DNA of 52,937 nt, taken from the NCBI GenBank assembly GCA_020061585.1, contig JAGUXX010000115.1, forward strand, positions 1 to 52,937, written 5' to 3'. Below are positions 6,676-15,864 of this stretch, piece after piece (within the stretch, counting starts at the first letter, position 1; the number at the start of each line of letters is the position of its first letter). Source of the DNA: Betaproteobacteria bacterium (lineage in GTDB: Bacteria > Pseudomonadota > Gammaproteobacteria > Burkholderiales > Thiobacillaceae). A model generated the notes under the pieces. The model saw only the letters and a list, made by a program, of their open reading frames with translations. It was not told where the DNA came from and did no database searches. A program made the position numbers and the translations under genes.

Positions 6676-7515
6676 ATGGATAAGCGCGTGTTCTACACAT
6701 CGATTGCCGCCGACATCGGCAAGGCCGAACCGGCTTTCCCGACCAGCACCCAGGTCGCCCTGAAGGTGATGCGCGCGCTGGATGATCAGGACTGCCAGAT
6801 CGAGACGGCGGCGAAACTGGTGCAGGCTGAACCGCTGCTTGCGGCGCGGGTGGTGGCGATGGCGAATTCGGCCGCCTTTAACACCTCCGGACGCGCGATC
6901 ACGGATGTACGAACCGCGGTCATGCGACTCGGCTTTCGGACGCTGCATACCCTGGCGATGGCGCTGGTCACGCGGCAGATGGCCGGCCCACCCACCAATC
7001 AGGCCAATCAGGTGCTGGCCACGCAGTTGTGGGAGCACACCGCGCATGTCACTTCGCTGGCGCATGTGATCGCTCGGCGTTTCACCCATGTCGATCCCGA
7101 AACCGCGCTGTTTGCCGGCATCATTCACGAGGTTGCCGGGTTTTACATGTTGTCCCGCGCCAAGGACCATCCGGAACTGCTTGATGGCGACTTCCAGGAG
7201 TGGATGCAAACCGGGGAAGCCGAAGTCGGTCGCGCGGTCCTTATTGGGCTTGCTGTTCCGCAACCGGTGGTCGAGGCGATCGAAACCTATTGGAGCGGCT
7301 ATCTGGCCATTCCACCCGTCACACTTGGCGATACCTTGCTGCTCGCCGAAGAACTGGCTCCGGTCGCCTCGCCCTTGCACAAACTGGGCGGCATCGAACC
7401 CGGTGCAGGCATGACCGCGCGCCTGGATATCACCATCGGCAAAGAGGTGTTGTCGAGCATCCTTGCCGAGTCGGCCGAGGAAGTGACTTCACTCACCCAG
7501 GCGCTCAGATTCTGA
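6676..7515 (+). CDS. HDOD-domain signalling protein
   Basis: This 279-residue protein has a single HDOD domain (about residues 18-215). FPTSTQVALKVMRALDD, IETAAKLVQAEPLLAARVVAMANSAAF, and DVRTAVMRLGFRTLHTLAMALV are typical. HDOD proteins lack the intact HD metal site and act as regulatory scaffolds in motility, stress and second-messenger pathways. The ATG at 6676 follows GGAGTCAGGATAAGC, and a TATAAT lies at 6633-6638. It is divergent to cheD, which suggests a shared motility or sensing role. The C-terminal 60 residues have no recognised domain. Confidence 0.85.
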   Translation: MDKRVFYTSIAADIGKAEPAFPTSTQVALKVMRALDDQDCQIETAAKLVQAEPLLAARVVAMANSAAFNTSGRAITDVRTAVMRLGFRTLHTLAMALVTRQMAGPPTNQANQVLATQLWEHTAHVTSLAHVIARRFTHVDPETALFAGIIHEVAGFYMLSRAKDHPELLDGDFQEWMQTGEAEVGRAVLIGLAVPQPVVEAIETYWSGYLAIPPVTLGDTLLLAEELAPVASPLHKLGGIEPGAGMTARLDITIGKEVLSSILAESAEEVTSLTQALRF

Positions 7516-7555
7516 TCTGACCTCGCCTGGGCGAAATTGGCTCACCAACTCCGGC

Positions 7556-8761
7556 TCACCAACTGGTTTCCCGTTCCGCCGTCGCGGAGATCTTGTGGAT
7601 CGACAGATCCGCGCCGTTGAATTCATCCTCGGCTTCGAGTCGTATGCCGATGAACATTTTCAGCGCGCCATAAACCAGCGCGCCGCCGGCCACGGCAAAC
7701 AGCACGCCGGCCAGGGTGCCGACCAGTTGCGCGGCGAACGTGACGCCGCCCATGCCGCCCAGGGCCTCCAGTCCGAAGATGCCCGCCGCGATGCCGCCCC
7801 AGGCGCCGCACAAGCCATGCAGCGGCCAGACCCCCAGTACATCGTCGATCTTCCATTTGTTTTGGGTGATGGTGAACATCACCACAAACAGACCGCCGGC
7901 GATCACACCGGTCGCCAGAGCCCCCATCGGATGCATCAGGTCGGAGCCGGCGCAGATCGCCACCAGACCAGCCAAAGGACCGTTGTGGATAAAGCCGGGG
8001 TCGTTCTTGCCGGCAAACAACGCGGCCAGCGTGCCGCCGACCATGGCCATCAAGGAATTCACCGCCACCAGGCCGGACACCGCTTCAACCGTCTGGGCGG
8101 ACATGACATTGAATCCGAACCAGCCGACCGTCAGTATCCAGGCGCCCAGCGCCAGGAACGGAATGCTGGATGGCGGATGCGCGGCGATGCCGCCATCCTG
8201 GTGATAGCGTCCGCGCCGCGCGCCGAGCAGCAGCACGGCGGGCAAGGCGATCCAGCCGCCCATCGCGTGCACCACAACGGATCCGGCGAAATCGTGGAAT
8301 TTTGCGCCGAAACCGGCTTCGATCCAGTCCTGGAAGCCGTAATTGTTGTTCCAGACCATGCCCTCGAAGAACGGATAGATGAAGCCGACCAGCAGAAACG
8401 TCGCGGCCAGTTGCGGGTTGAAACGCGCGCGTTCGGCTATGCCGCCGGACACGATGGCGGGAATGGCGGCGGCAAAGGTCAGCAGGAAGAAGAATTTGAC
8501 CAGTTCATAGCCGTTCTTCTGCACCAGATGTTCGGCGCCGCTCATGAAATTGACGCCGTAAGCGATGCTGTAGCCGATGAAAAAATAGGCAATCGTGGAA
8601 ACCGAGAAATCGGTCAGGATTTTGACCAGGGCATTGACCTGGTTCTTCCGGCGTACCGTGCCCAATTCGAGAAAGGCGAATCCGGCATGCATGGCCAGAA
8701 CCATAATGGCGCCCAGCAGGATGAACAGTACGTCTGCGCCCGATTTGAATGCGTCCAGCAT
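7556..8761 (-). CDS. amtB: ammonium transporter of the Amt family
   Basis: This 401-residue polytopic protein has about eleven membrane segments and Amt signatures: GFAFLELGTVRRKNQVNAL, DFAGSVVVHAMGGW with one pore histidine, and GVWPLHGLCGAWGGIAAGIFG with the second. It conducts ammonium/ammonia across the inner membrane. The C-terminal tail (residues about 372-401) differs from the usual GlnK-contacting tail. glnK, the common upstream partner, is not present; the gene stands alone behind a sigma-54-like promoter, so nitrogen control by NtrC is likely. Confidence 0.93.
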   Translation of the reverse strand: MLDAFKSGADVLFILLGAIMVLAMHAGFAFLELGTVRRKNQVNALVKILTDFSVSTIAYFFIGYSIAYGVNFMSGAEHLVQKNGYELVKFFFLLTFAAAIPAIVSGGIAERARFNPQLAATFLLVGFIYPFFEGMVWNNNYGFQDWIEAGFGAKFHDFAGSVVVHAMGGWIALPAVLLLGARRGRYHQDGGIAAHPPSSIPFLALGAWILTVGWFGFNVMSAQTVEAVSGLVAVNSLMAMVGGTLAALFAGKNDPGFIHNGPLAGLVAICAGSDLMHPMGALATGVIAGGLFVVMFTITQNKWKIDDVLGVWPLHGLCGAWGGIAAGIFGLEALGGMGGVTFAAQLVGTLAGVLFAVAGGALVYGALKMFIGIRLEAEDEFNGADLSIHKISATAERETSW

Positions 8762-8805
8762 GAATGACTCTCCTGAAAAATTCCGTTACGTAAAACCGGA
8801 TCGAT

Positions 8806-8824
8806 TAAGCAAGAGACGTGCCTT
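8806..8824 (-). promoter_or_regulatory. sigma-54 (-24/-12) promoter of the ammonium transporter gene
   Basis: On the minus strand, AAGGCACGTCTCTTGCTTA matches the RpoN consensus TGGCACG-N4-TTGCT, with GG and GC exactly ten bases apart. It lies about 45 bases before the amtB start codon. Farther upstream, TGTGCATGCGCCCC could be half of an NtrC site, though no full dyad is clear. An AGGAGAG ribosome site precedes the ATG. Confidence 0.75.
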
Positions 8825-8883
8825 ATGTTGGGGCGCATGCACAATACTTGACGGTTCGCCAGTCGCCCAGCGGTGATCCCCGC

Positions 8884-9052
8884 TGTAAATTTGATCTGGT
8901 TGCAACCCTTTGATTTACGTCATTCCGGCATGGGCTTAGCCGGAATCCAGTTCAACCATCTAATCAACGTTAACAGCCTGATTAGATGGAGAAATCTGTC
9001 TGGATCCCGGCTTTCGCCGGAATGACGAATGTTCGGGCAGAACAAATTTGTC
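8884..9052. mobile_element. palindromic MITE, copy 2
   Basis: This is the same element as at 1490-1651 but inverted. The core runs 8918-9027 with CGTCATTCCGGC at one end and GCCGGAATGACG at the other, and outer ends TAAATTTGATCTG (8886-8898) and CAGAACAAATTTG (9038-9050). Internal sequence ATCAACGTTAACAGCCTGAT matches copy 1 read backwards. It fills most of the gap between tatC and amtB and encodes nothing. Confidence 0.7.
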
Positions 9053-9142
9053 CAGCATTTATCTCCGGCAATCCAGATTAGCCAAAGCACATTTTTGTGC
9101 GCGACGGAGCTCGCCCGAACAAATGCCCAGGAATAGAAATTA

Positions 9143-9195
9143 GTGCATTGAAACGAATGACGCCCCATAGTGGAGCGTCATTCGTTTCAATGCAC
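9143..9195 (-). terminator. large hairpin after tatC, possible operon terminator
   Basis: Perfect 20-base arms (GTGCATTGAAACGAATGACG and its complement) flank a 13-base loop that can pair further. The hairpin begins 13 bases after the tatC stop. There is only a weak T-rich tract behind it (CTAATTTCTATTCC), so it may end the long his-tat transcript, stabilise its 3' end, or be a small repeat element. The remaining bases of this gap (9053-9142) show nothing recognisable. Confidence 0.5.
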
Positions 9196-9207
9196 CATAA
9201 TCAAGCA

Positions 9208-10029
9208 TCAAGTCAGTTTCTTCTGCTCTTCCTCGATGCGGTCCAACTCATTATCCAGATCGGCCTCTGAAATCGGCGTGTAGGTGTCATCTTCGACCGG
9301 CTCGACCGGCTTGTTCCTGATCAGCCAAGCGGCGACCAGGATACCCAGCTCATACAACAGCCAGAGCGGCACCGCCAGCATGATCTGCGAGATGACATCG
9401 GGCGGCGTGAAAATGGCGCCGATCACGAATGCGCCGACGATGACGTAAGGCCGCGCTTCCTTGAACTTGGCGATTTCCACCATACCGGTCATGGCCAGGG
9501 CGATCACCACGATCGGCACTTCAAAGGTAATGCCGAAGGCGAGGAACATGGTGATGACGAAATCCAGGTATTTGCCGATATCGGTCATCACCGCCACGCC
9601 TTCCGGCGCGATACCGATGATGAATCCGAACACCACCGGAAAAACCAGGAAGTAGGCGAAAGCCATGCCGCAAAAGAACAGCACCAGGCTGGACCCGACC
9701 AGCGGGATGACCAGCCGGCGCTCGTGGCTATACAAACCCGGCGCGATGAACGCCCAGACCTGGTAGAGGATCACCGGCAACGCACCGAGAAAGGCGGTCA
9801 TCATGGCCACTTTGATCGGCACGAAGAACGGCGTCACCACTTCCGTGGCGATCATCTGTCCGCCCTGCGGCAGCTTGTCCAGCAAAGGTTGCGCCAGCAG
9901 CGCGTAGAGGTCGCTGGCAAACGGGAACAGGACCACGAACAACACGATCCAGGCGATCACCGCCTTCAACAGGCGATCCCGCAGTTCGATCAGATGCGAA
10001 ATAAAGGTTTCCGTGCCATCCATGCTCAT
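9208..10029 (-). CDS. tatC: twin-arginine translocase subunit TatC
   Basis: TatC is the inner-membrane receptor for folded proteins with twin-arginine signal peptides. The 273-residue protein has six membrane segments and TatC landmarks: FISHLIELRDRLLKA near the N-terminus, FFVPIKVAMMTAFLGALPVILYQVWAFIAPGL split over segments 2-3, and the conserved FEVPI. A charged C-terminal tail of about 40 residues (DEELDNELDRIEEEQKK-like) is typical of betaproteobacteria. An in-frame ATG six bases downstream is an alternative start. It is the last gene of the his-tat run, five bases after tatB. Confidence 0.95.
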   Translation of the reverse strand: MSMDGTETFISHLIELRDRLLKAVIAWIVLFVVLFPFASDLYALLAQPLLDKLPQGGQMIATEVVTPFFVPIKVAMMTAFLGALPVILYQVWAFIAPGLYSHERRLVIPLVGSSLVLFFCGMAFAYFLVFPVVFGFIIGIAPEGVAVMTDIGKYLDFVITMFLAFGITFEVPIVVIALAMTGMVEIAKFKEARPYVIVGAFVIGAIFTPPDVISQIMLAVPLWLLYELGILVAAWLIRNKPVEPVEDDTYTPISEADLDNELDRIEEEQKKLT

Positions 10030-10034
10030 GCGCT

Positions 10035-10559
10035 TCAGCTTGTCGCTTTGTGGTCTGGGAGAGGCAAGGCAACTTGCGGCTCGAGAGGTCCGGTCGGCGC
10101 TTCGACCCCGGCGCCGTCAACCACCGCGATTTGGGAGGGCTCGGTAGCGGGCGTGGCGGCGGTTGACGTATCGGTGGAGGGTGTCGCCGCGGCCGCTTCT
10201 TCCGCCTTGATCTTGTCCCATTCCTGCATGGCCAGACCGCCATCGGTGGCGCTCATGGCCTGCATCACGCGGCTGATCTGACCGGTTTCCTGTTCCACGG
10301 CGGTTTCCAGCTCACGCTTGGTTTCGCCGGCCAAGATTTCATAGCGCTGCGCGGTGTCTTTCATGTCCTGCTGCATCTTGCGCAGTTCCTCCAGCTTCAT
10401 GTCACGGTCGATGTCCTGCTTGACCTGTGACACGTAGCGGTTGAGCTTGCCCAGCCACTGCCCGGCGGTGCGCGCCACCTTGGGCAATCGCTCCGGACCG
10501 ATGACGATCAAGGCCACGATGCCGACCAGCATCATCTCGGTAAAACCCAGATCAAACAT
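10035..10559 (-). CDS. tatB: Sec-independent translocase protein TatB
   Basis: This 174-residue protein has one N-terminal membrane helix ([20 protein letters not shown]), the conserved [13 protein letters not shown] hinge, and an amphipathic helix followed by a long charged, then alanine/proline-rich tail. TatB forms the substrate-binding complex with TatC. It lies 66 bases after tatA and five before tatC, in the usual order. Confidence 0.93.
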   Translation of the reverse strand: MFDLGFTEMMLVGIVALIVIGPERLPKVARTAGQWLGKLNRYVSQVKQDIDRDMKLEELRKMQQDMKDTAQRYEILAGETKRELETAVEQETGQISRVMQAMSATDGGLAMQEWDKIKAEEAAAATPSTDTSTAATPATEPSQIAVVDGAGVEAPTGPLEPQVALPLPDHKATS

Positions 10560-10625
10560 GATGCGACCCGTTCAAGATAAAGGCCAGACGCGAATGACGA
10601 TGCATAAGGAGTATGAACCGGCGCT

Positions 10626-10850
10626 TCAACTTTGTTGCTTGTCCTTGACCTCGCCCTCGATCGTCGAACCATGGGTCTCGCCCTGGCGCGGCAACTCTGA
10701 GGATTTGTTCTTTTCCTCGGACATGGCTTCCTTGAAGTTTTTCACCGCTCCGCCCAGATCGCCGCCCATATTGCGCAGCTTCTTGGTGCCGAACACCAGT
10801 AACACGATGACCAGAACAATCAGCCAATGCCAGATGCTGAAGGTACCCAT
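10626..10850 (-). CDS. tatA: Sec-independent translocase protein TatA
   Basis: This 74-residue protein has the TatA pattern: a short membrane helix ([18 protein letters not shown]), the [21 protein letters not shown] amphipathic hinge with invariant FG and conserved glycines, and a charged tail. TatA multimers form the passage during twin-arginine export. The ATG at 10850 follows AAGGAG. It heads tatABC within the larger histidine run, 59 bases after hinT. Confidence 0.95.
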   Translation of the reverse strand: MGTFSIWHWLIVLVIVLLVFGTKKLRNMGGDLGGAVKNFKEAMSEEKNKSSELPRQGETHGSTIEGEVKDKQQS

Positions 10851-10909
10851 GATATGACTCCTTGAAAAATGTACTGTCCGTGGTAAGGGACCGGATGTGG
10901 ACCGGATGA

Positions 10910-11248
10910 TTACATGGCGTGCTGCACGCCGCCGCCTATGATATGTACATGCAGATGCATGACTTCCTGACCGCCACCCTTGCCGGTATTGATGATGGTG
11001 CGAAAGCCATCTTGCAAGCCCTGCTCTCTGGCCAGGATCGGCGCCAGCAACAGAATGCGACCGAGCAACATTTCATGGCGCGCGTGGGCATCCGCCAACG
11101 AGGCGATATGTTCCTTCGGCACGATCATGAAATGTACCGGCGCGACCGGATGGATATCGTGAAACGCGATCAGGTCGTTGTCCTCGTACAACTTGCGGGC
11201 GGGAATTTCTCCGGCCACGATCTTGCAAAAAATACAGTCTTCGCTCAT
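10910..11248 (-). CDS. hinT: HIT-family purine nucleoside phosphoramidase
   Basis: This 112-residue HIT protein carries [20 protein letters not shown] (with the zinc-like CxxC), [16 protein letters not shown] and the catalytic triad HLHVHII near the C-terminus. HinT hydrolyses nucleoside phosphoramidates such as AMP-lysine. Its ATG overlaps the hisE stop by four bases (ATGA), so it is translationally coupled to the histidine genes, an arrangement common in betaproteobacteria. Confidence 0.93.
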   Translation of the reverse strand: MSEDCIFCKIVAGEIPARKLYEDNDLIAFHDIHPVAPVHFMIVPKEHIASLADAHARHEMLLGRILLLAPILAREQGLQDGFRTIINTGKGGGQEVMHLHVHIIGGGVQHAM

Positions 11249-11574
11249 TGCAGTTCCTTGCCGCGACCGGCTTTCTCGACGATACCGGACAAACCCTCGC
11301 GACGCGCCAGTTCGTTGAGGATTTCATCCGGGTGGATGCCTTGCTGGGCCAGCAAAACCAGCGAATGAAACCACAGGTCGGCGGTTTCGTAGATTATTTT
11401 TTCGCGTACCCCGTCTTTCGCGGCCATGATGGTTTCCGCCGCCTCTTCCGCGACTTTCTTCAAAATGGCGTCCAGGCCCTTGTGATAGAGCTTGGCGACA
11501 TATGAGGTTTGCGGATCAGCCTGCTTGCGCGCTTCCAGCGTCGACGCCAGGCGATCGAGAATTTCGTTGTTCAT
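11245..11574 (-). CDS. hisE: phosphoribosyl-ATP pyrophosphatase
   Basis: HisE catalyses the second step of histidine synthesis, removing pyrophosphate from phosphoribosyl-ATP. The 109-residue protein has the all-helical MazG-like core: [30 protein letters not shown], and [19 protein letters not shown] start it at 11574 ([13 protein letters not shown]), which overlaps the hisI end by four bases. It is separate from HisI here, as usual in betaproteobacteria. Confidence 0.94.
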   Translation of the reverse strand: MNNEILDRLASTLEARKQADPQTSYVAKLYHKGLDAILKKVAEEAAETIMAAKDGVREKIIYETADLWFHSLVLLAQQGIHPDEILNELARREGLSGIVEKAGRGKELQ

Positions 11575-11963
11575 TTCTGGTAGATCTCGTGCGGGTCTTT
11601 CAGTACCGGTTCGACCGTCTCCCATTTGCCGTGTTCCAGTCTCTGAAAGAAACAACTGCGACGACCGGTATGACAGGCAATGCCGCCGACCTGCTCGATC
11701 TTCAGCAACACCACGTCCTCGTCGCAATCCAGGCGCACCTCCTTGACCTTCTGGGTATGCCCGGACTCTTCGCCCTTGTGCCAGAGCTTCTTGCGCGAAC
11801 GTGACCAGTACACCGCCTCACCCGATTCGACGGTCTGTTTCAGCGCTTCGCGATTCATCCAGGCGACCATCAGGATGTCGCCGTTCTCCGCATCCTGGGC
11901 GATGGCCGGCACCAGCCCGTCCGCCGACCAGTTGACCTTGTTCAACCATGCTTCCCCGCTCAT
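11571..11963 (-). CDS. hisI: phosphoribosyl-AMP cyclohydrolase
   Basis: HisI opens the purine ring of phosphoribosyl-AMP (third step). The 130-residue protein shows [39 protein letters not shown], the acidic metal site [10 protein letters not shown], and the zinc-binding [11 protein letters not shown]. Start and stop overlap hisF and hisE by four bases each. Confidence 0.95.
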   Translation of the reverse strand: MSGEAWLNKVNWSADGLVPAIAQDAENGDILMVAWMNREALKQTVESGEAVYWSRSRKKLWHKGEESGHTQKVKEVRLDCDEDVVLLKIEQVGGIACHTGRRSCFFQRLEHGKWETVEPVLKDPHEIYQK

Positions 11964-12730
11964 AAACGCACCTCGATTCCCTGTACCCGCATATGTTGTT
12001 TGGCTTGTTCGACCGTGTATTCACCAAAGTGAAAGATGCTGGCGGCCAGCACCGCGTCCGCGCCGCCCATTCTGACGCCATCGGCCAGGTGTTGCAGATT
12101 GCCGACGCCGCCGCTGGCGATCACCGGAACATTGACCGCATCGGCGATCGCCCGGGTCAGATTCAGATCGAAACCGATCTTGGCGCCATCGCGATCCATG
12201 CTGGTCAACAGGATTTCCCCGGCCCCGAGATCCTGCATTTTCATTGCCCATTGCACGGCATCCAGCCCGGTCGGCTTGCGACCGCCATGGGTAAAGATTT
12301 CCCATTTCGGCGCGGCGCCCCAGACGGTTTGCTTGGCGTCGATGGCGACCACGATGCATTGCGAGCCGAAACGATCCGAACACTCCTTGACCAGTTGCGG
12401 GTTGAACACCGCCGCCGTGTTGATCGACACCTTGTCGGCGCCGGCGTGCAGCAGCCGCCGCACGTCTTCCACCGCCCGCACGCCGCCGCCGACGGTCAGC
12501 GGGATGAACACCTGCGCCGCGACGTCCTCGATGATGTGGAGAATCAGATCGCGGTTGTCGGAGGTGGCGGTGATGTCGAGAAAAGTCAGTTCATCGGCGC
12601 CCTGCTCATCGTAGCGCTTGGCGATTTCGACCGGATCGCCGGCATCGCGCAGATTGACGAAATTGACGCCTTTGACGACCCGGCCGTTGGTGACATCGAG
12701 ACAGGGAATGATGCGTTTGGCGAGCGGCAT
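11960..12730 (-). CDS. hisF: imidazole glycerol phosphate synthase cyclase subunit
   Basis: HisF closes the imidazole ring using ammonia from HisH. The 256-residue TIM barrel shows [15 protein letters not shown] (catalytic Asp about 12), VVAIDAK (second Asp about 131), [16 protein letters not shown] and the phosphate loops GGVRAVEDV and ASGGVG. It abuts hisA with no spacer and overlaps hisI. Confidence 0.96.
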   Translation of the reverse strand: MPLAKRIIPCLDVTNGRVVKGVNFVNLRDAGDPVEIAKRYDEQGADELTFLDITATSDNRDLILHIIEDVAAQVFIPLTVGGGVRAVEDVRRLLHAGADKVSINTAAVFNPQLVKECSDRFGSQCIVVAIDAKQTVWGAAPKWEIFTHGGRKPTGLDAVQWAMKMQDLGAGEILLTSMDRDGAKIGFDLNLTRAIADAVNVPVIASGGVGNLQHLADGVRMGGADAVLAASIFHFGEYTVEQAKQHMRVQGIEVRL

Positions 12731-13474
12731 TTATTCGCCTGACAGCTCATCGGCCAGCGCCTGGGCGGCGGTGAAATCGAGCGTGCCCTCGTAGATCGCG
12801 CGACCGGTGATGGCGCCCATGATGCCTTCGGCTTCGACCGCGCAGAGCTTGCGCACGTCGTCGAGGTTGGTCACTCCGCCACTGGCGATCACCGGTATGG
12901 TCAACGCCTGCGCCAGACGCACGGTGGCGTCTACATTGACGCCGGACAGCATGCCGTCGCGACCGATATCGGTGTACACCACCGACTCCACGCCGTAATC
13001 CTGGAACCGCTTGGCCAGGTCGATGACATCGTGACCGGTAACCTTGGACCAGCCTTCCACCGCGACCTTGCCGTCCTTGGCATCGAGACCGACGATGATA
13101 TGGCCGGGAAAGGCGGTGCAGGCATCGCGCAGAAAACCGGGATTCTTGACCGCCGCGCTGCCGATGATGACGTAGCTGATGCCATCGTCCAGATAGCGTT
13201 CGATGGTATCCAGATCACGGATGCCGCCGCCGAGTTGCACCGGGATTTCATCGCCTAGTTCTTCGATGATCGCCTTGATTGCCTTCTCGTTGATCGGTTT
13301 GCCGGCGAACGCACCGTTCAGATCGACCAGATGCAGACGTCTGGCGCCGTTCGCCAGCCATTTGCCGGCCATTTCAGCCGGATTGGCGGAAAACACCGTC
13401 GCACTATCCATTTCGCCCTGTTTGAGACGAACACATTGACCATCTTTGAGATCGATCGCCGGAATGATGAGCAT
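12731..13474 (-). CDS. hisA: ProFAR isomerase
   Basis: HisA isomerises the aminoaldose ProFAR to PRFAR. The 247-residue barrel, homologous to HisF, shows [19 protein letters not shown] (Asp8), [16 protein letters not shown] with the second aspartate, and [11 protein letters not shown]. It is the gene between hisH (four bases upstream) and hisF. Confidence 0.96.
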   Translation of the reverse strand: MLIIPAIDLKDGQCVRLKQGEMDSATVFSANPAEMAGKWLANGARRLHLVDLNGAFAGKPINEKAIKAIIEELGDEIPVQLGGGIRDLDTIERYLDDGISYVIIGSAAVKNPGFLRDACTAFPGHIIVGLDAKDGKVAVEGWSKVTGHDVIDLAKRFQDYGVESVVYTDIGRDGMLSGVNVDATVRLAQALTIPVIASGGVTNLDDVRKLCAVEAEGIMGAITGRAIYEGTLDFTAAQALADELSGE

Positions 13475-13478
13475 GGCC

Positions 13479-14153
13479 TTACCTTTGATTGCCTTCCCAG
13501 GTTATGAAATTGGCGAGCAAGCGCAGACCCGCGGCCTGGCTCTTCTCGGGGTGAAACTGCACCGCGAACACATTGTCGCGCGCTACAGCGCAGGTGAAAG
13601 CGAAGGGATAATGCGTAAAACCGGCCACCAGCGCCGGATCGGCCGGCTCGGCATAGTAGCTGTGCACGAAGTAGAACCGCGCGGCCGGTTCGATCCCGGC
13701 CCACATCGGATGCGCCATGCCTTGATGCACCTGGTTCCAGCCGATGTGCGGCACTTTCAGCTTGTTGCCGTCGGCATCCCGCATCGCTTCGGCGGGGAAG
13801 CGTCGGACATTGCCGGGCAACAGACCGAGACCGTCGCAATCACCCTCCTCGCTGTGCGCGAACAAGGCTTGCATACCGAGACAGATACCCAGAAACGGCT
13901 TGTCCAACGCCGCCTGCCTGACCGCGTCGATCAAGCCGCGCGTCGCCAGTTCACGCATGCAATCCGGCATCGCGCCGACCCCGGGAAACACCACCCGGGT
14001 CGCCGCCGCGATGACTTCGGGACTGGAGGTGACCACGATATCGGCCAATGGCGCGACATGTTCGAAGGCCTTCGACACCGACAGCAGATTGCCCATGCCG
14101 TAATCGATGATGGCGATATCGGCCGGCCCTTCGGCCTGATTCAGGACAGGCAT
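13479..14153 (-). CDS. hisH: imidazole glycerol phosphate synthase glutaminase subunit
   Basis: HisH hydrolyses glutamine and feeds ammonia to HisF. The 224-residue class I glutaminase has the nucleophile elbow FLGICLGMQ (Cys91) and the C-terminal VQFHPEKS with catalytic His and Glu, plus FVHSYYAEP. It carries a 12-residue N-terminal extension before the first strand ([10 protein letters not shown]). Its ATG shares one base with the hisB stop. Confidence 0.95.
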   Translation of the reverse strand: MPVLNQAEGPADIAIIDYGMGNLLSVSKAFEHVAPLADIVVTSSPEVIAAATRVVFPGVGAMPDCMRELATRGLIDAVRQAALDKPFLGICLGMQALFAHSEEGDCDGLGLLPGNVRRFPAEAMRDADGNKLKVPHIGWNQVHQGMAHPMWAGIEPAARFYFVHSYYAEPADPALVAGFTHYPFAFTCAVARDNVFAVQFHPEKSQAAGLRLLANFITWEGNQR

Positions 14154-14740
14154 TACAGCGTACCCTTGGTTGACGGCATGGCATCGCCCATGCGCGAATC
14201 GACTTCGAGGGCCATGCGCAGCGCCCGGCCGAACGCCTTGAACACCGTTTCAGCCTGATGATGGGCGTTGATGCCGCGCAGGTTGTCGATATGCAGCGTG
14301 ACCCCGGCATGATTGACGAAGCCCTGGAAAAACTCACGGAACAGATCGACATCGAAGTCGCCGATGCGCGCGCGGGTGAATTCGATGTGGTAGTCCAGTC
14401 CCGGCCGGCCGGACAGATCGATCACCACCCGCGACAGCGCCTCGTCCAGCGGCACATAGGCATGACCATAGCGGCGGATGCCCTTCTTGTCGCCGACCGC
14501 CTTGGCGAACGCCTGGCCCAGGGTGATGCCGATGTCCTCGGCGGTGTGATGCGCGTCGATATGCAGATCGCCCTTGGCGTTGATATCGAGATCAACCAGA
14601 CCGTGGCGAGCCACCTGATCCAGCATGTGATCGAGAAACGGCAGACCGGTCTGGAACGCCGCTTTGCCGGTGCCATCCAGACCGATACTGACGCTGACCT
14701 GGGTTTCCAGCGTGTTGCGAGTTACCGTGGCTGTGCGCAT
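14153..14740 (-). CDS. hisB: imidazoleglycerol-phosphate dehydratase
   Basis: This is the monofunctional 195-residue HisB. It contains the paired metal-binding motifs [16 protein letters not shown] and [16 protein letters not shown], repeated as DHHH-like [14 protein letters not shown] and [18 protein letters not shown] start it at 14740 ([15 protein letters not shown]). A fused histidinol phosphatase, as in enterobacteria, is absent. There are 28 bases between the hisC stop and this start. Confidence 0.96.
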   Translation of the reverse strand: MRTATVTRNTLETQVSVSIGLDGTGKAAFQTGLPFLDHMLDQVARHGLVDLDINAKGDLHIDAHHTAEDIGITLGQAFAKAVGDKKGIRRYGHAYVPLDEALSRVVIDLSGRPGLDYHIEFTRARIGDFDVDLFREFFQGFVNHAGVTLHIDNLRGINAHHQAETVFKAFGRALRMALEVDSRMGDAMPSTKGTL

Positions 14741-14768
14741 ATAGTGTCTTGCTCCAAGGGGTTTGAGT

Positions 14769-15857
14769 TTAACCGCACTTGCCAAGGATTTCCCGCAACG
14801 CCGCCAACAGTTCATCGCATTGCGGATCGGTGCCCACCGTGATGCGCAGGAATGGATCGACGCGCCGCGGCTGTTTGAAATGCCGAACCACGATGCCGCG
14901 TTCACGCAGCGCCGCGGCCAGCTCCACGCCGGCATGCGCCGGATGCCGGGCAAACACGAAATTGGCGCCGGAAGGCAGCACCGAAAAACCGAGTCCGTCC
15001 AGCGCCGCCACCAGTCGCGCGCGGCTGGCGATCACCTGGTTGCGGCAACTGTCGAACCAGGCCCGGTCAGCCATGGCGGCAGCCGCGCCGGCCTGCGCGA
15101 AGCGGTCCAGCGGATAGGAGTTGAAACTGTCCTTGACGCGGTTCAGCGCCTGGATCAGTTCGACCTGGCCGATGGCATAACCAACCCGCAGTCCGGCCAG
15201 CGAATACGCCTTGGACAGCGTGTGCACCACCAGCAACTGCGGGTAGCGCCGCACCAGCGGCAGCGCGGATTCACCGCCAAAGTCGATATAGGCTTCGTCG
15301 ATCACCACCACGGAATCCGGATTGCCCCGCAACAGGCGCTCGATCTCGGCCAACGGCAACAGGCGTCCGGTGGGCGCATTCGGATTCGGAAAAATGATGC
15401 CGCCATTGACGCGGGTGCCATCGGGCTGCCGCAGATAATCGTCAACGCGTATCGCGAACTCGTCGTCCAACGGAATCTGGCGGTAGTCGATCTGGTAAAG
15501 CTTGCAATAGACCGGATAGAAACTGTAGGTGATGTCGGGAAACAGGATGGGCGCATCCTGTTTGAGCAGCCCAAGAAAAGCATGTGCCAGCACCTCGTCG
15601 GAACCGTTGCCGACAAACACTTGCTCCGCGTCAACACCATGCACCCGCGCAATCGTCGCGCGCAGCACATCGGAATTCGGGTCCGGATACAGCCGCAGCC
15701 CCTCGCCGACCTCGGCGCGCATCGCTTCCAGCGCCAGAGGACTCGGCGGGTAGGGGTTTTCGTTGGTGTTCAGCTTGACCAACTTGGCGAGCTTGGGCTG
15801 CTCACCGGGCACGTAGGGCGTCAGCCCGCGCGCTACGGCACTCCAGTAACGGCTCAT
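14769..15857 (-). CDS. hisC: histidinol-phosphate aminotransferase
   Basis: This PLP enzyme of 362 residues transaminates imidazole acetol phosphate. The Schiff-base lysine is in [19 protein letters not shown] (Lys216), and [20 protein letters not shown], and [10 protein letters not shown] are the other class I/II aminotransferase motifs. The start at 15857 ([12 protein letters not shown]) lies seven bases after the hisD stop; a longer frame upstream overlaps hisD and is unlikely. Confidence 0.95.
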   Translation of the reverse strand: MSRYWSAVARGLTPYVPGEQPKLAKLVKLNTNENPYPPSPLALEAMRAEVGEGLRLYPDPNSDVLRATIARVHGVDAEQVFVGNGSDEVLAHAFLGLLKQDAPILFPDITYSFYPVYCKLYQIDYRQIPLDDEFAIRVDDYLRQPDGTRVNGGIIFPNPNAPTGRLLPLAEIERLLRGNPDSVVVIDEAYIDFGGESALPLVRRYPQLLVVHTLSKAYSLAGLRVGYAIGQVELIQALNRVKDSFNSYPLDRFAQAGAAAAMADRAWFDSCRNQVIASRARLVAALDGLGFSVLPSGANFVFARHPAHAGVELAAALRERGIVVRHFKQPRRVDPFLRITVGTDPQCDELLAALREILGKCG

Positions 15858-15864
15858 GTTCGGC

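Noticed and set aside
7595-8767. Long plus-strand reading frame opposite the ammonium transporter gene
   Set aside because: It mirrors amtB, is rich in Gln/His/Arg without domains, and is a by-product of GC-rich codon use. Similar frames opposite hisD, murA and the amidotransferase gene were dropped for the same reason.
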